Notes: generated by a model not told the origin, from the letters alone. Shown: positions 30,021 to 41,526, counted from the first letter of the stretch. The stretch: DNA of 64,000 bases from Eutreptiella sp. 'Long Island Sound 2002' (GCA_964036045.1 OZ038379.1:111484611-111548610); one strand, 5' to 3'. Translations and numbers: made by a program.

Positions 30021-31165
30021 CCAAGGGGGGAAGGCCGGGAAAAGGCCAGACGAAGCGGGGACCAGACGTGGTGGTGGTTGAGCCGAATGCCCCCCCCCCC
30101 CCTTAGGGGTAAGGGCCAAACCCCCGCCCCCAAGCCCTCCCCCAAGCCATCGAAGGTGGCAAAGGTGGCGGCGGCCCAGCCCCCCCATGAGGCCCTGGAC
30201 GTGGAGGCCTTGGGGGCCAGTGTGGCCACCCACGTGACGGACGCTTGCCAGGTTTTGGTGGAGCAGGCGGCCGCCACGGGGGTCGAGGCCGCACTGGCCA
30301 AGGGTCGGTCGGCCGACCATGTGCACAAGTCGGCCTTGGCGAAGGCCGAAAAGGCCTAGGGCAACACCCAGCGTGCCCTGGACCAGGCCCTCAACCCGGC
30401 CGCCAAGAGGGGGGAGGAGGTGGAGGCGATGAGGGAGGCCCTGAGGGAGGCCCAGGAGGGGAGGCGGAAGGCGGAGGTGGAGGCGGCCCAGCTTAGGGTG
30501 GAGGTGGAGGGGCAGTGGAGGAGGGGGGATGACCTCCAGCAGCGCTTGGGGGTGGCTGAGGCGCACGTGCGCAGCCTCACCTCCACCCTCAGTGCCTCCT
30601 TCACCGCCCAGCAGGGGCCGGCGCCGCAAGGGTTGCAGAGTCAGGGTAGCGGGAGTAGGAGTGGGAGCCAATGGCTCGTGGGTTTGCTAAGGGGGTTGCC
30701 CAAGGGCATTTTTTGTGGGCAGGAGCGATATGGGGCCCAAGTGGACATGTGCCACTTCCGCCTCGTGGGAAGTGGAAACCCCAACCCCTCTAATTTTAGG
30801 GCGACCCACATGGCCGCTGCTACCCTGAGGCCTGCCCTCACCCCCTTGGTTGCAGACCTCAATGGGTATTGCACCTCCAATGCTCCACCATGGTTCACAT
30901 GGTGTAGCATCCAAATTGTTCGCCCCCAAGGGACGGACACCATGGGCCTCCACTCCCATTTGCGGGATGGGGCGCCCATGGCGCTTATTGTGTGTGTGGG
31001 GTCTTTCACGGGCGGTGAGTTTTGGGTGGAGAGTGGTGGCCTGCTGAATCCCTCCATGAGGGAAAAAAAGCGGCACACCCGTGTGTGCAAGGGTAGGGCG
31101 GTGGAGGGTTGGGCATGCACCGCCACCCCCCAAGCCCCGGTGTTGTTCAACACCAGGGCACTATA
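29416..31165 (+). pseudogene. Copy A, exon 2: beta domain, coiled coil and second 2OG-like domain
   Basis: The exon begins ATILQLPRIFVKDD and contains ADWLELEGEKRLPEG and GWYRQVTITEKEGG. The frame shifts at the G10 run 29,881-29,890. It then crosses a (TA)n microsatellite and a Lys/Pro-rich part, and meets TAG at 30,357-30,359 in AEKA*GNTQRALDQ. A long coiled coil (EAMREALREAQEGRRKAEV), the linker GLQSQGSGSRSGSQ and the second oxygenase-like domain follow: LHSHLRDGAPMALIV, VGSFTGGEFWVESGG, LFNTRALYG. Homology to copy B stops at about 31,165, where the final His/Arg strand should be. There the sequence abuts copy G in the opposite orientation. The second domain is therefore truncated. Confidence 0.6.
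29963..30016. repeat. (TA)n microsatellite inside copy A exon 2
   Basis: About 26 TA dinucleotides with one G interruption (TATGTATA). In frame it would encode a Tyr-Ile run in the middle of exon 2, absent from copies B, D and E. Confidence 0.95.
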
Positions 31166-32402
31166 TGGGGGTGAGAAACAGCCCCGCAGACATCCCCTCT
31201 TGCAGGAGGAGGATGTCCCCCATGTAGGGCACCGGGGGGTCCAACGGTTGCTCAGCCTGCGACACGAAGCGGACTGGCTGGGGGATCGCGTCGGGAGTGA
31301 AGACGTCCTCCTTACTCTGCCGCACTCTGTGGGGGGGGGGGGGCGGCATCCGCATCAGCCGGCGCGGCCGGCCTCTCCTCCGCATCCGCCGGCGCCTCCG
31401 GCATGTCCTCCTCTTGGGGTTAAGGCACGGGGTCGGCCTCCTCTGCCGCACTCTGTGGGGGCGGGGGCGGCATCCGCATCAGCCGGCGCGGCCGGCCTGT
31501 CCTCCGCATCCGCCGGCGCCTCCGGCATGTCCTCCTCTTGGGGGGCAGGCACGGGGTCGAGCGCGGGGAGTGCCTCGGCCTCCTCAGACCCCTGGTCAAG
31601 GGGGCTGAAGTTAACTGGCCTCTGTGCCCAGAGGAGACCCGACTGCAGCCCTCTCGGCCAGAAGCTCGGAGGGCATCACCGGAACACTGTTCATCAGGGG
31701 GCGTTGGTGCTGTAGAGGGTGGGGTGGGTGATGTCGGGGATGTGGGTGCGCAGGCGACGGTTGGTGGAGAACTCCGTGGGAGCTACTGCATCCCACGCCT
31801 GCACCTTCACTGTCTGGTACCGCACGACGGCGTCAGTGGCCGTGCGGTGCGTCCGGCCACTTTTTTTGACTGGATCCACCCACAGCCATTGCTCCTCGGG
31901 GTCGAGACCCTTAGGCGGCTTCTCCTGCAGCTCGAGAACGTTGACGAACTCTTTTGACGCTGCAGCAGTGCACAGCTTCAGGGTCTTGTTGAGGCCCTCA
32001 AGGGTGACTCGAGAAAGCTTCAACTCGACCGCGAGCGTCGTAGGGTACCGCCCCATCACGGCATAGCAGAACGTGCTAAGAACCCCCCTGGTCAGGGCGA
32101 AGTTGACGCGGGTGGCGTCAATTCGCCAGACCAAGTAGGGATTGCCCGGCTTGTCCCACTTGCCGAAGAGGGCGGCCTCCAGGGGTTCGCGGAGGGGGGG
32201 GAGCCGGGGGAAGGATTCGGCGTCCGGGGGGGGTGAGGGTGTAGGGGATGGGAAAATAGCCCACGGGGAAGTGCTCGGAGCCGACGTTGGCGATGTGGGC
32301 GTCGAGCACCGCCTACACGTCGGGGTTGGCGGGGGCAGACGTGGGGTCAGTGACGACTGTCACCTTCTTCCCCTTGCCCTTCTTGGGTTGCTTTGCAGGC
32401 AT
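31161..32402 (-). pseudogene. Copy G, N-terminal domain and start of 2OG-like domain
   Basis: The frame starts at ATG of about 32,402 (MPAKQPKKGKGKKVTVVTDP). It has TAG at 32,312-32,314 (ANPDV*AVLDAHIANVG) and then GYFPIPYTLTPP. After frameshifts in a C/G-rich tract near 32.2 kb it reads ALFGKWDKPGNPYLVWRID, LAVELKLSRVTLEGLNKTL and IPDITHPTLYST. The last block equals VTHPTFYST of F and F'. An Asp/Ala/Pro tandem repeat is followed by DPPVPYMGDILLLQEG, comparable with PLNFVDGNGYIVVRGL of F. The frame ends at TAG 31,161, abutting the 3' edge of copy A. The catalytic core is missing. Confidence 0.5.
31317..31560. repeat. Two tandem copies of an approximately 125-bp GC-rich repeat
   Basis: CGGCATCCGCATCAGCCGGC...GGCATGTCCTCCTCTTGGGG occurs at about 31,342-31,420 and 31,467-31,542. 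In the minus-strand frame it encodes an acidic Ala/Pro repeat (EEDMPEAPADAEDRPAAP) within copy G. Confidence 0.85.
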
Positions 32403-32493
32403 AATAAAGCGGTGAGATGCCTAGAAGGCAAAGGGAATGCATGAAGGGTGTAAATGGAACACTGGGTGCAAACAAACAGGAAGAATGGGGCAG

Positions 32494-32640
32494 TTGGCGC
32501 GCGCCAAAACCGGACTTGGCGTGCGCCAACTCAAGAGTTGGCGCGCCAAATTGGCGCGCCAACTCTTGAGTTGGCGCGCCAACTTTGCACTTGGCGCGCG
32601 CCAAGTGCCAAGTTGGCGCGCCAACTTTGACTTGGCTTCC
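32494..32640. repeat. Palindrome cluster, TTGGCGCGCGCCAA family, upstream of copy G
   Basis: TTGGCGCGCGCCAA, TTGGCGCGCCAA and half-sites lie 90-240 bp upstream of the G start codon. This is the same word used in the D intron 27 kb away. Confidence 0.9.
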
Positions 32641-34333
32641 AAAAAGTTGGCTTCGACCCAAAAAACCCACATATTGCAACATAACAACAAAGCAACGCAT
32701 CCATAAGCTGTAAAATATAGATAGTTCCTCACGTTTCATGCAAAAGGCGTAGCAACAACACAGTGCACAAGTACAAGCAAGTTGAATGCTCTCGACATGG
32801 AGTTGACCAGGAGTTGGCGAATGTACAGTATGTGGGGTTGGCTTCGTAGTTACAGGCATGCTTGGTGGCCCAACTGTACTAGTAGTACTAGTAGTACTAG
32901 AGCTCTCGTCTGGCATCAAATCCAATTCTGTACCTGCACCCACATTGGCTTTCCGCTGTTTTGGGTGCACGTGCACTGTGTCACATGGTTTTTCCCCTGC
33001 TGACGTTGCTTTCCACTCTTGTTTGGTTGCACCCTGGTTCTCTTCGTAGCCGGCACACTCTGTGGCAATCCTTACGCAGTTTCTGTATGGCTGCCCTGCA
33101 TATGATATTATGTACAGGCGATGGCGACAGAACGGCCGGGTTGGGCAGTGTATGCGGAAAAACTGGGGGTTGCAGTGTGGCTGTGGCGTGCGTCGGGGTC
33201 GTAGCTGACTGTGTGTAATGTGTTAGTGATGCGGTGCGTGGTTGTTTGAGGACGTTCGTCAGTTGGGCACGTATGCCCCATTTGTCGTTGCAACATACAA
33301 GAGGATTTTTCCACCATGACACAAGGTACTACTTCACATTCAAAGAGCGAACCAGGTCACTTAGGTAGACGTCACTGTATGCCTGTTGAGGCGAAAATGT
33401 TGGGACTGTTTTACTGCATTAGGCACCGCTTACATCACCATGCGTGGTGTGTTTGGTGCCCATGGGTCAAGCCAACTAGACAGTGGGGGTGGGCTTTTGC
33501 AGCCCGCATTGCGTATGGATGACTTCCAGGCAATCACTGCCCAATCATGGTCCTCTGTTGTTAGCCTACTGGTGAGGAAATGTACAGTGAGGCCGGCTTG
33601 TTCAAACTGCACCCCAAGACCATATATAGCAGACATGCATATGCATATGGTTGATGAGTTTTTCTGTTACCAGATCTTGGAACTGTAGTGGGTTGGCTTG
33701 TACCTCAGGTAGAGATTCCCTAGCAAGCTGTGACATAGATACACCACGTTTTTTCACATGTACTAATCTCCGGAAGGCACGTGTTTTTGAGAAAACACGG
33801 ATGATCCAGTCGGGAGTGATCTAAAACAAGAAGTTGTCGCGGTAACGTAACGACGGTAGCGCTTTGCAATATGGGGATCAACGGCGGGCTTCACGCCACA
33901 TACAATATATTGACGCCAGTTGCGCACTCAAACTGCCGCCCTGTGGTACCCCAGTCAGTTGATGGAACGCACTGCAGGCACCAACCAACATGCAGTCCAC
34001 CAGCAGGCTGAACGATGCTGGCGGAGAATGTCATGCACCGTTTATTTAAAACTGATTTTGCTTTATCCTCGAGCTTGTTGGCACACGTCGACTGGTTGTA
34101 TATTGGGCCCTCAACTTAGACACAAAGTATAAGAAGAAGACCACAACAATTGTTTCTGTGTGACAAGTCAGTACAACGCATGAGATATTGCACGCACTGT
34201 GTTCGGGTATGCATTCGTATATCATTGGTGCACACAAAGCTAAACTAAACTAGACTAGACTATTCTATATACACACAAAGCACAATGGACTCCCCATGCG
34301 GGGGCCCTTGTCGGGGCCCCTCAAAGGTGACAA
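32641..34333. other. Gene-free stretch
   Basis: No supported gene. Short open frames lack coding character. A small tandem of TAGTACTAG occurs at 32,878-32,900. Confidence 0.35.
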
Positions 34334-35448
34334 TTAGGGTTGAAGCAGACCACCAGGCAGTACCGCCCCCCACTTCAGGGCCTGCTTTCTCAGCATGGGC
34401 TTCCAGAAAACTGGCGCGTACCCTTTAGCAGAAAACAGATCATGGAGATGCATGTATACATCGTAAAACTCGCGGGATTTGAAACCGACACAGTGTCGTT
34501 TTCTATTGCCGTCTTTTAACAGTCCGTTCCGACGCTGACCCTTAGATGCAATGGCCTCTAAACAATACCGGAGCGCAGTAACAATGGCTTCACGTGGTAT
34601 AGACATGAACATTTCTTTCAGATCAAGCTCCAACCAGTAGCCCTGGGGTTTACCCTTGATTTTCCGGACCCATGGCAGCACATCAGTCACAGATATGATT
34701 TCCATGCTCTGCAGTGTCATCGCCGCTTGGGACCATACTACGCTCAGGACTCTACCCATACGTTTGTTCGCCCCTCGGAAAGGGTGTTTGGCATGTGTAA
34801 CCACTTCACGTAGTTTAAACAGATCGTGGTAGACCTCAGATTTGAACTTCTGCAGGTCGTAACACCCAGGCACAGGGAAAGATTTAGCTTCATGGGACGG
34901 CAATTCATTAGCAAGCGTGTCGAATGTGTGGTATTTCTCAGCAAAGGACGGTGGGGATAGAGACAACAGGGCCGTTGAGGGCTCAGGCATGTATTCCACA
35001 GGTTCGTGAAATCACGTGACAGGTCTTTGTACTCGTTCTGTAACTCCGTGAGTTGCTGTGCGATGTCAACTCTGTACAAAGGGTTGGCCTTCCACTGTAG
35101 TGCCTGTTGTTTACTGTGCGTGGTAAATGCTTGTGCTTCACTCTGCAAGAGGTGTGTGTACAGGACGAACTGGGCTGCCAGTTGCGTAGAAGCACGGAAT
35201 ACGTCATTTTTCCGGGGGTCACTGAGAAAACATTCAATCCAGAGGGACGCAGCCAATGCATTGCATGCAATCCAAGGACAGTGGTTCGCCTTGTCATATA
35301 CTCCGGCCCTGAAGCCGTGTTTGTGGAGCGCGCGTGCGGCACGTTTCAGTGGGCCCTCCTGTACACGGTGGTCGGCGTCACGTGGCTTGTTTACAATTTG
35401 GTCCACACATGTGTCAGTCAGTTTGCGCGCAAACTCAGACATGCACAA
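34334..35448 (-). pseudogene. Reverse-transcriptase-like protein, frameshifted
   Basis: Two minus-strand frames form one protein. The first (from about 35,448) reads ARALHKHGFRAGVYDKANHC, then LQNEYKDLSRDFTNL. At about 34,995 the frame moves by one base, continuing PVEYMPEPSTALLSLSPPSF. Further on, GYWLELDLKEMFMSIPREAI resembles the first catalytic-Asp motif of reverse transcriptases of Penelope-like or related algal elements (D-L-K-x-M-F-x-x-I-P). No YADD-type second motif is visible before the stop at 34,334, so the gene is truncated as well as frameshifted. Assignment is tentative. Confidence 0.4.
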
Positions 35449-36068
35449 CCAATTGTGCTAGGAAGCCTCTAGGTGTGGTTACAAGTAGGCACAAAGAGGC
35501 ATGACACCAAAAGCCCATGAACACGCACAGTGCATGTAGTTCAAGATGGAATCGTTGTGTAACCGCACGTTACCCAAATCCGACATGTCAAAAACCCTCA
35601 CATACCCCAACTTCAAAAAAGTGACCCGTTACCCAAAAAATGACCCCGTTACCCCGGTAGATAAAGGAATATGTCATCCATGCATGTATTCCCCTTGTTC
35701 CCGTCATTTATTTCGGCTTGTCCGCATTTTTTCTTGTTTATCAAATCTTAGCATCGTGATTTGGACCTTCTTTTGCCGTAAAAAGAACAAGTGTTACAGG
35801 CATTGGTTACCCGACAATTCCCCTTAGAAAGTGGTTTTTGGAACCGCGCCTTCAAAGTAGTCTTCTAGCCGTACTTTTGATTGGCCATAGGATTTTGACG
35901 CCAAAGGAGGGCGCTTGCCTTTGTTGTTGTTGGGCTGGCAACGGTTCGTAGGTTGGTTGTGCCCATGCAACTTCGTCAAGTGTGGTGTCATCGTCAAGAA
36001 AATTTGTCAAGATTCCCCTTGTGGTGCGCCCAACCTTTGGTGCCATTGCAAACATTATTAGGAAAACG
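35449..36068. other. Gene-free stretch
   Basis: No coding sequence supported. A short Pro/Gln-containing minus-strand frame (35,852-36,055) exists but has no recognisable features. Confidence 0.3.
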
Positions 36069-36161
36069 GGCTATTAACCCGTTTTTTTTACCAAAAAAAA
36101 ACGGGCTGTAGTCAGCGAAGTAGTCCGCATGTTTTTTTTTGGTAAAAAAACGGGTTAATAG
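36069..36161. repeat. Hairpin with about 30-bp arms
   Basis: CTATTAACCCGTTTTTTTTACC (36,069 onward) is matched by GGTAAAAAAACGGGTTAATAG ending at 36,161; the loop is about 30 bases. Further T/A runs with CGGGTT occur at 36,229-36,285. It resembles a foldback MITE end. Confidence 0.7.
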
Positions 36162-37328
36162 TTGTCAACAAGAACACGGCCCAACAGGAACGGCAAAGGC
36201 ACGCAAAGAGAAAGCTGATCACACGGCCTTTTTTTTTTAAAATGGGTTTTACAGCCCCTTTTTTTTTGTTCAAAAAACGGGTTGTCCGGCCAACGCCGGG
36301 GTACCAAGATGATCCACTTTGTATGAACCCCCCAAGTGTCCGGTGTGGGTCCCCCTTGCCTAGCAAAGCACCCTTTGAGAAGAAGCAAAGCAAGAGAATG
36401 ATATACAAACTCAAATGTCGTATCAAATGCCATGCAATGTAGCTTGGCCTGGAACGCGGTACCACAAAACTTTGCCAGGGCGCTGCTGCATGGGCCTCTA
36501 AGGTACTTAGGTGTTCAAGGACTTGGCTCGACGTGCAGCCATGACTAAAGCTGCTAACTCAGGGTTCCCATTGCCTGAGACTTCTAAGTACGCGGTGTGT
36601 TCCTTGTTGGGGAATGGGTCCTGCACCATGGTACCTAGGTCGTACTCTTGTTTTCACTGTGTATGCCAATCCATCGTACACTTTTTCACCGTCATGGGGC
36701 TGCCAAGGAGAAAGGTGTTGCAAACACTACTATGCGTCTGCATTCACTTGCCACAAACACACACACACACAAAGCCTGTCCACATGCGGAAACAATGCCC
36801 AAAACTGAATCGCAGGCCCTCGTATTAGGCTAGAGCACTTCGTTGGCCAACCGCAAGCAAACGTCTTGCATTTGGGCGCTCTCTGGTGTGGTGCACGTGG
36901 TGCATGTGGCAAAAAGATCCAAATGTGCCGTCCCAGGGCAATAGGCGGGTTAACACGGCCGGCCAAAACAGAGGTGAAAAATATCCCCCCAACCCCTACT
37001 GTGTTATGTTAACACGGCCGCAACAGTGATTTGAAGAATACAAAGACCAGAAGACGGGGATGTTGACTTGTGTGGTCTGGTGGTGTGTTGTGTTGTGTTC
37101 CGTTGTGTTGTGTTGTGTTGTGTTTTTTTGGTGTCGTGTTGTGTTGTGCTTTGGATTAAAGCAACGGAGGCATGCAAGAGTAGTGCAACAAATGGTGCAC
37201 CATTTGTAGACTCGTGCCACAATGTACCCGGGGCTAGAGACCTAGACACGGCGGGTTCAGTGTTCATGTAGCAACAGAGTCGCTCAGTCCCACTAGGGAT
37301 GTGAGCGAACTGTCGGTACCTGCTGGTA
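36162..37328. other. Gene-free stretch with TGTTG microsatellite
   Basis: No supported gene. (TGTTG)n occurs at about 37,085-37,150 with a short CCGTTGTG interruption. Confidence 0.5.
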
Positions 37329-37645
37329 CGCAAGTGTTATCCGGAGAAACGCGTTTTCTCCGGATAAGGGCTTATCCGGAGAAAATCGGCACCGCAGCCA
37401 GATTTTGGTCCATTTCAGCCCATTATAGGACAGTACAGTATATTTTACATTTTTCTGTATTTGTATTATTATTGCTGTTATTATTCTCTGGTACATCTGT
37501 TTAATTTCAAATGTTGAATTTGTCAAAATTTGTCTCCGTAGCCTTTAAGTTTCAGATTTTAGGTTTGTCAAAATTTGTCTGCTTAGCCTTTAAAATTCAG
37601 ATTTTCGATTTGTCAAAATTTGTCTCCTTAGCCTATTGTTGCAAA

Positions 37646-38030
37646 ATGCAAGCCCATAGCACCATGAGGGGCAAAAGGCCCAAAATTATTGATGTTGATT
37701 TGCTGAGTGATGTATCATCCCCAAAATGCCACTCACCTAAATCCCCCAGAATCAAAGAAGAAGAACTTGATGACAGTGAAGAGATGCAAGTAGAAGCAGA
37801 AGTAGAAGAACATGTCATGGGATCGTCGGATGTAGAGTCCGACGAAGTTGAGGAGGAGGAGGAAGCCTCCAACATCTCCTTTAGTGATGACGTTGGTGAC
37901 CTTGGGGATAGTGAGGGGGAAGAAGAGGACGCCAAAGAAGAAGACCCTCTCCCTCCTGTTAAGGTGGGTGACATTTTTGCAAAGAATCTTTCCAAAAAAG
38001 ACGTAATCGCGGACGTATTCTTTTGTTTCG
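37646..38030 (+). CDS. Acidic hypothetical protein inside the TIR transposon
   Basis: From ATG 37,646 (MQAHSTMRGKRPKIIDVDLL) the frame encodes a Glu/Asp/Ser-rich protein (DDSEEMQVEAEVEEHVMGSS, DEVEEEEEASNISFSDDVGD), then PPVKVGDIFAKNLSKKDVIA. From about 38,036 it enters a repeated noncoding segment, so the exon probably ends there. It resembles acidic, low-complexity N-terminal exons of eukaryotic nuclear proteins. Function unknown. Confidence 0.4.
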
Positions 38031-38036
38031 TTAATT

Positions 38037-38410
38037 TTTGTCATTTTTTTGACCAACCTCCGACCCACGACGGTCCGACCGCTCCAAGCCGTTGTGGTAC
38101 GGCCTGGCACAGCCATGCATATTTGAAAAGTAGACACTTTGGGCTTTCCAACGGACCGGACGGATTGGAAAAACTCCACGGTGGCGCCAAGTTACCCACC
38201 CGGAACTTCTGGCAACCGGATTCTGAAAAAAATTTTTTTGTCATTTTTTTGACCAACCTCCGACCTATGACAGCCCGACGGCTCCAAGCTAGTGTGCGAC
38301 CGCCTAGCACAGCCATTCATATTTGAAAAGTAGACACTTTGGGCTTTCCAACGGTCCAAACGGATTGGAAAAACTCCACGGTGGCGCCAAGTTACCCCCC
38401 CAACACCTTT
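38037..38410. repeat. Direct repeat of an approximately 200-bp segment
   Basis: TTTTTGTCATTTTTTTGACC...AAGTAGACACTTTGGGCTTTCC...CACGGTGGCGCCAAGTTACC is present twice (from about 38,036 and 38,236). A partial third copy (AAAGTAGACACTTCGG) lies near 38,628. Confidence 0.85.
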
Positions 38411-38812
38411 GCACCATGGTTTGTCAAAAACACTGTTGGGTCCAGTAAAAGGGCACTTCCACCTTGTCCCACACTCTCAAACCTGATTGCAAGGCATTGC
38501 AGGTGTGGACATGTGTCGTGCAATGTTGTGTGCAAGCCCCATTGTCAGTTTGTGGTCAGTGTGGCCCCGGGCGGCCCAATAGCTCAAAATGTTGGTCCAT
38601 CGGACCCATTAGGCCATAGCTTTTCAAAAAGTAGACACTTCGGCGCAACTTCTGACCTAGGTAGTGCCTAAATTGGAGCCGGTGGCGCCAAGTTACCGCA
38701 TTGGTACTTTTAAGAACCTGGGTTTGAAAACTAGTAAAAAAGTTCAATTTTTGGAGTGACCGCCCATCGATGGCGGCCCAATAGCTCAAAATGTCGGACC
38801 CATTAGGCCAAA

Positions 38813-39430
38813 AATGGAAACGGAAGGTTTTCTTTGGATGTTGGATGTTGTTGAGAAGCCCGACGAGGGGGAGGTGAATGAGGAAAAATGCAAACATTGG
38901 GAGGGACAAGTGCAGAAGAAGCAAGGCGGGTGGTATTTGTAGCCATAATTTATGAACTCAAAAGAATGGCAAATGAAGGAAAAACACTGGACGTGGATAG
39001 TTTTGAGCACCAAAAGTTAAGTTCATCAAAGGTGGAGGAGATGGATGCAAAAATGGAAATGGATGGTTTTCTTGGATGTTGTTGGGAAGCTAAGCGAGGG
39101 GGAGGTGAATGAAGAAAAATGCAAACATTTGGAGGGAGAGGTGCAGAAGAAGCAAGGCTGGTGGTATTTGTAGCCATGATTTATGAACTCAAAAGAAAGG
39201 CAAATAAGGGAAAACCACTTGACGAAGATTTTGGTGGATAGTTTTGAGCACCAAAAGTTAAGTTCATCAAAGGAGGAGGAGATGGATGCAAAAATGGAAA
39301 TGGATGGTTTTCTTGGCTGTTGTTGAAAAGCTGGATGAAGGGGAGGTGAATGAAGAAAAATGCAAACATTTGGAGGTAGAGGTGCAGAAAAAGCAAGGCG
39401 GGTGGTATTTGTACCCATAATTTGGGAACT
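38813..39430. repeat. Tandem repeat of about 240 bp, nearly three copies
   Basis: The unit GGATGTTGTTG...GAAAAATGCAAACATTTGGAGG...GGTGGTATTTGTAGCCATAA...CACCAAAAGTTAAGTTCATC recurs from about 38,840, 39,075 and 39,315. One frame reads EEKCKHLEGEVQKKQG, so it may be a repeated coding segment that has decayed. Confidence 0.8.
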
Positions 39431-39473
39431 CAATTCCTTCCATTAAAAATGTATTTTAGACAAGAAAAAGGGC

Positions 39474-40409
39474 GTGAAGAAAAATGGAATGTTAGGTGAC
39501 ATACGTACTGTCCATTTGGTGAAATCGCGTGCAATCTTTCTTTCCTCCAAATCCGATCATCTTCACACTGTTGACAAGGGACAAAGGCATGTTCTTTACC
39601 TCCCAAATCACAACTCCAAGCTCGAAGCAGCGGCTCACGTGTCGGCCCGTGCAAGTGCACATGCATACAAAGTGCTTTGTGGGGGTGCATCGGTTCGAAC
39701 TTTGGAGAAGTCAACACCTCTTAGGGCTTTGTGTGGTTTCTCGGAGGCATGCTTTCGTCGGTTGTGCACGGAACGTTAAAAGGAAATATCCATAGCTCTC
39801 GGTTGCGACGCATCCAGCACGTGGTTTGATCGCTTTTTTTGTGAAGCCCATGTCGCTTGTGGTATTGGTACGGAGTTGTTGGATGTGGTTGACATTTTTG
39901 CCAAGGGTGTTGCGGGGTGTCTTCAAAGCATTCTTGACATGTGGGAACGGGTGCAAAATACACAACGAGAGTTAAGTGTTCCCGTTTCAAAGTTGTACCA
40001 CATTTCCACTCTTTACGCGGATAATGCGTCGGTCAACACCGGGCATTTGAATGGTCTAACCCCATTGTTGAAGGAGGCTCGTAAAATGGCATGGGAAGAT
40101 GACCTTCAAGAGAACTTGGTGCAAGGAGGGTCGCGGGACACTTTCCCTAAATTCAAGGATTTGCAATTCAAAGGTTGCGACGACCATATTATGGCATTGG
40201 TGTATAGTGCTTTCAATGGGGTCTTTTTGGATTGGGCGAAAGAGAGGTACCCAAGTTTCTCGAACGCCAAAAAGCGAGGTGGCTTTGTTTCCCTCCCCTT
40301 CCACCTCCTCAAACACATTTCAAAGCATTTGTTGGGGTTTCTCGCTTCTGCATGGAGGGGTGCAAACAAGGAGCAACTTGTCACTCAACTAGAGCAATGG
40401 TTGAAATGA
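39474..40409 (+). pseudogene. Transposase-like protein, interrupted by one TAA
   Basis: A single frame runs from ATG 39,474 to TGA 40,409, broken only by TAA at 39,777-39,779 (RRLCTER*KEISIALGCDAS). Motifs expected of a cut-and-paste DDE/D transposase are IALGCDASSTWFDRFF (first acidic residue) and LYADNASVNTGHLNGL (second). FKGCDDHIMALVY (C-x2-H) and a hydrophobic C-terminal region follow. The order resembles hAT- or related RNase-H-fold transposases. It lies inside the TIR element, which supports the assignment. The N-terminus may start further upstream in the repeats. Confidence 0.55.
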
Positions 40410-40929
40410 TATGTATGTGCCAGCTTTGTTCTTTGTGGTTTTGTGCTCATTTGCAAGGGTTTCTACCTCAGGAGAGGGGCAAGAGGGTCCGGTTTATAGT
40501 TGCACCTGTATAGTCGTCCAATCAGTTTTTCATCCCAGAATTGGGCCCTGAGAGGCCAAAAGGTCGGCGTCGGCTTTCCAACATGGCGGCTCGAAAACGC
40601 ACCGGACAAGCTCTCTAAAGTAGTTCGAGACTCAAACTCTAAGCTCCTTTCGTCCTGTGCAATTTCCAGACGGTAGGACCCTTCTCAGAGCGTTACCAGT
40701 TACCGTCGGGCTTCCTCCACTTCTGACGGGTTTTAGCTCCACGTGAGCTCGTTTCTGACCGATCTGCTCAGCCGATCTGACCATTCTGCTTAAGAGGTCA
40801 TATCTGCTTAACCATCCCCAAGTTTTTGGCTCTGGCGGCTGTTCTGCGGCTGTTTTGGCGCCTCCGCGCCAAAATTCTCCGGATTAGGCCTTATGCGGAG
40901 AAAACACATTTCTCCGGATAACACTTGCG

Positions 40930-41526
40930 CTGTCCGTAGCATACAGCCATACTTGGTGGCGTGCGGGCGACTCTTCAGTCACTCAGGTTCCGCAGAGTTT
41001 CCGCTTTTCGTGACACAGGCAACAATTCGAAGAAGCCTTTCGTTGCTGTGAATTGGTGTTTACTATTGGCCATGAAGCATTGTGATTTGGGAAGTGGGTT
41101 CTATTGTATTCTGTCTTCTCTTTAGGGTTTGAATTGGCCTCACGACGTCTGAAACCCGTGATAGCAGGCCAATTACCCAAGAAAGTGGTAAGGGAGCTGG
41201 CAGGGCTTAGTGGGCCGCCGACCTAGCCACTAGGGCATGGGGAAGCTTGGGGTCCATCCTTACTGTCTATCTGACATTTGCCCCTTGTCCCTATTGATGA
41301 TGATGCTTGGAAAGAGAACCTATTTGGTGTTGGACACGTTGGTCCACTTCCCTATGGCGACCATCATCCAATTTTGTTTTTAGCAAGGAACAAAGCAAGA
41401 TTTGAACATTGACATGAGGCTCGGAGTTTCCGACACATAGGCGTTTTGGGATTTGTTCAAGAGAGAATGAAATGTCCGACCCACTCATGGCTCGCTCGTC
41501 GTGTGTCCTAACTCTAATAGAACTGA
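40930..41526. other. Gene-free stretch
   Basis: No supported gene or repeat. Confidence 0.3.

Larger units (their letters stand above)
37329..40929. mobile_element. DNA transposon of about 3.6 kb with palindromic terminal inverted repeats
   Basis: The left end CGCAAGTGTTATCCGGAGAAA (37,329 on) is repeated inverted at the right end (to 40,929). Similarity continues inward for about 55 bp (GTTTTCTCCGGATAAGG against GTTTTCTCCGCATAAGG). Each terminus is itself a dyad (TTATCCGGAGAAA...TTTCTCCGGATAA). The flanks CTGCTGGTA and CTGTCCGTA agree at 6 of 9 positions, at most a decayed target duplication. The element holds an acidic open frame, tandem repeats and a broken transposase gene. Confidence 0.7.
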
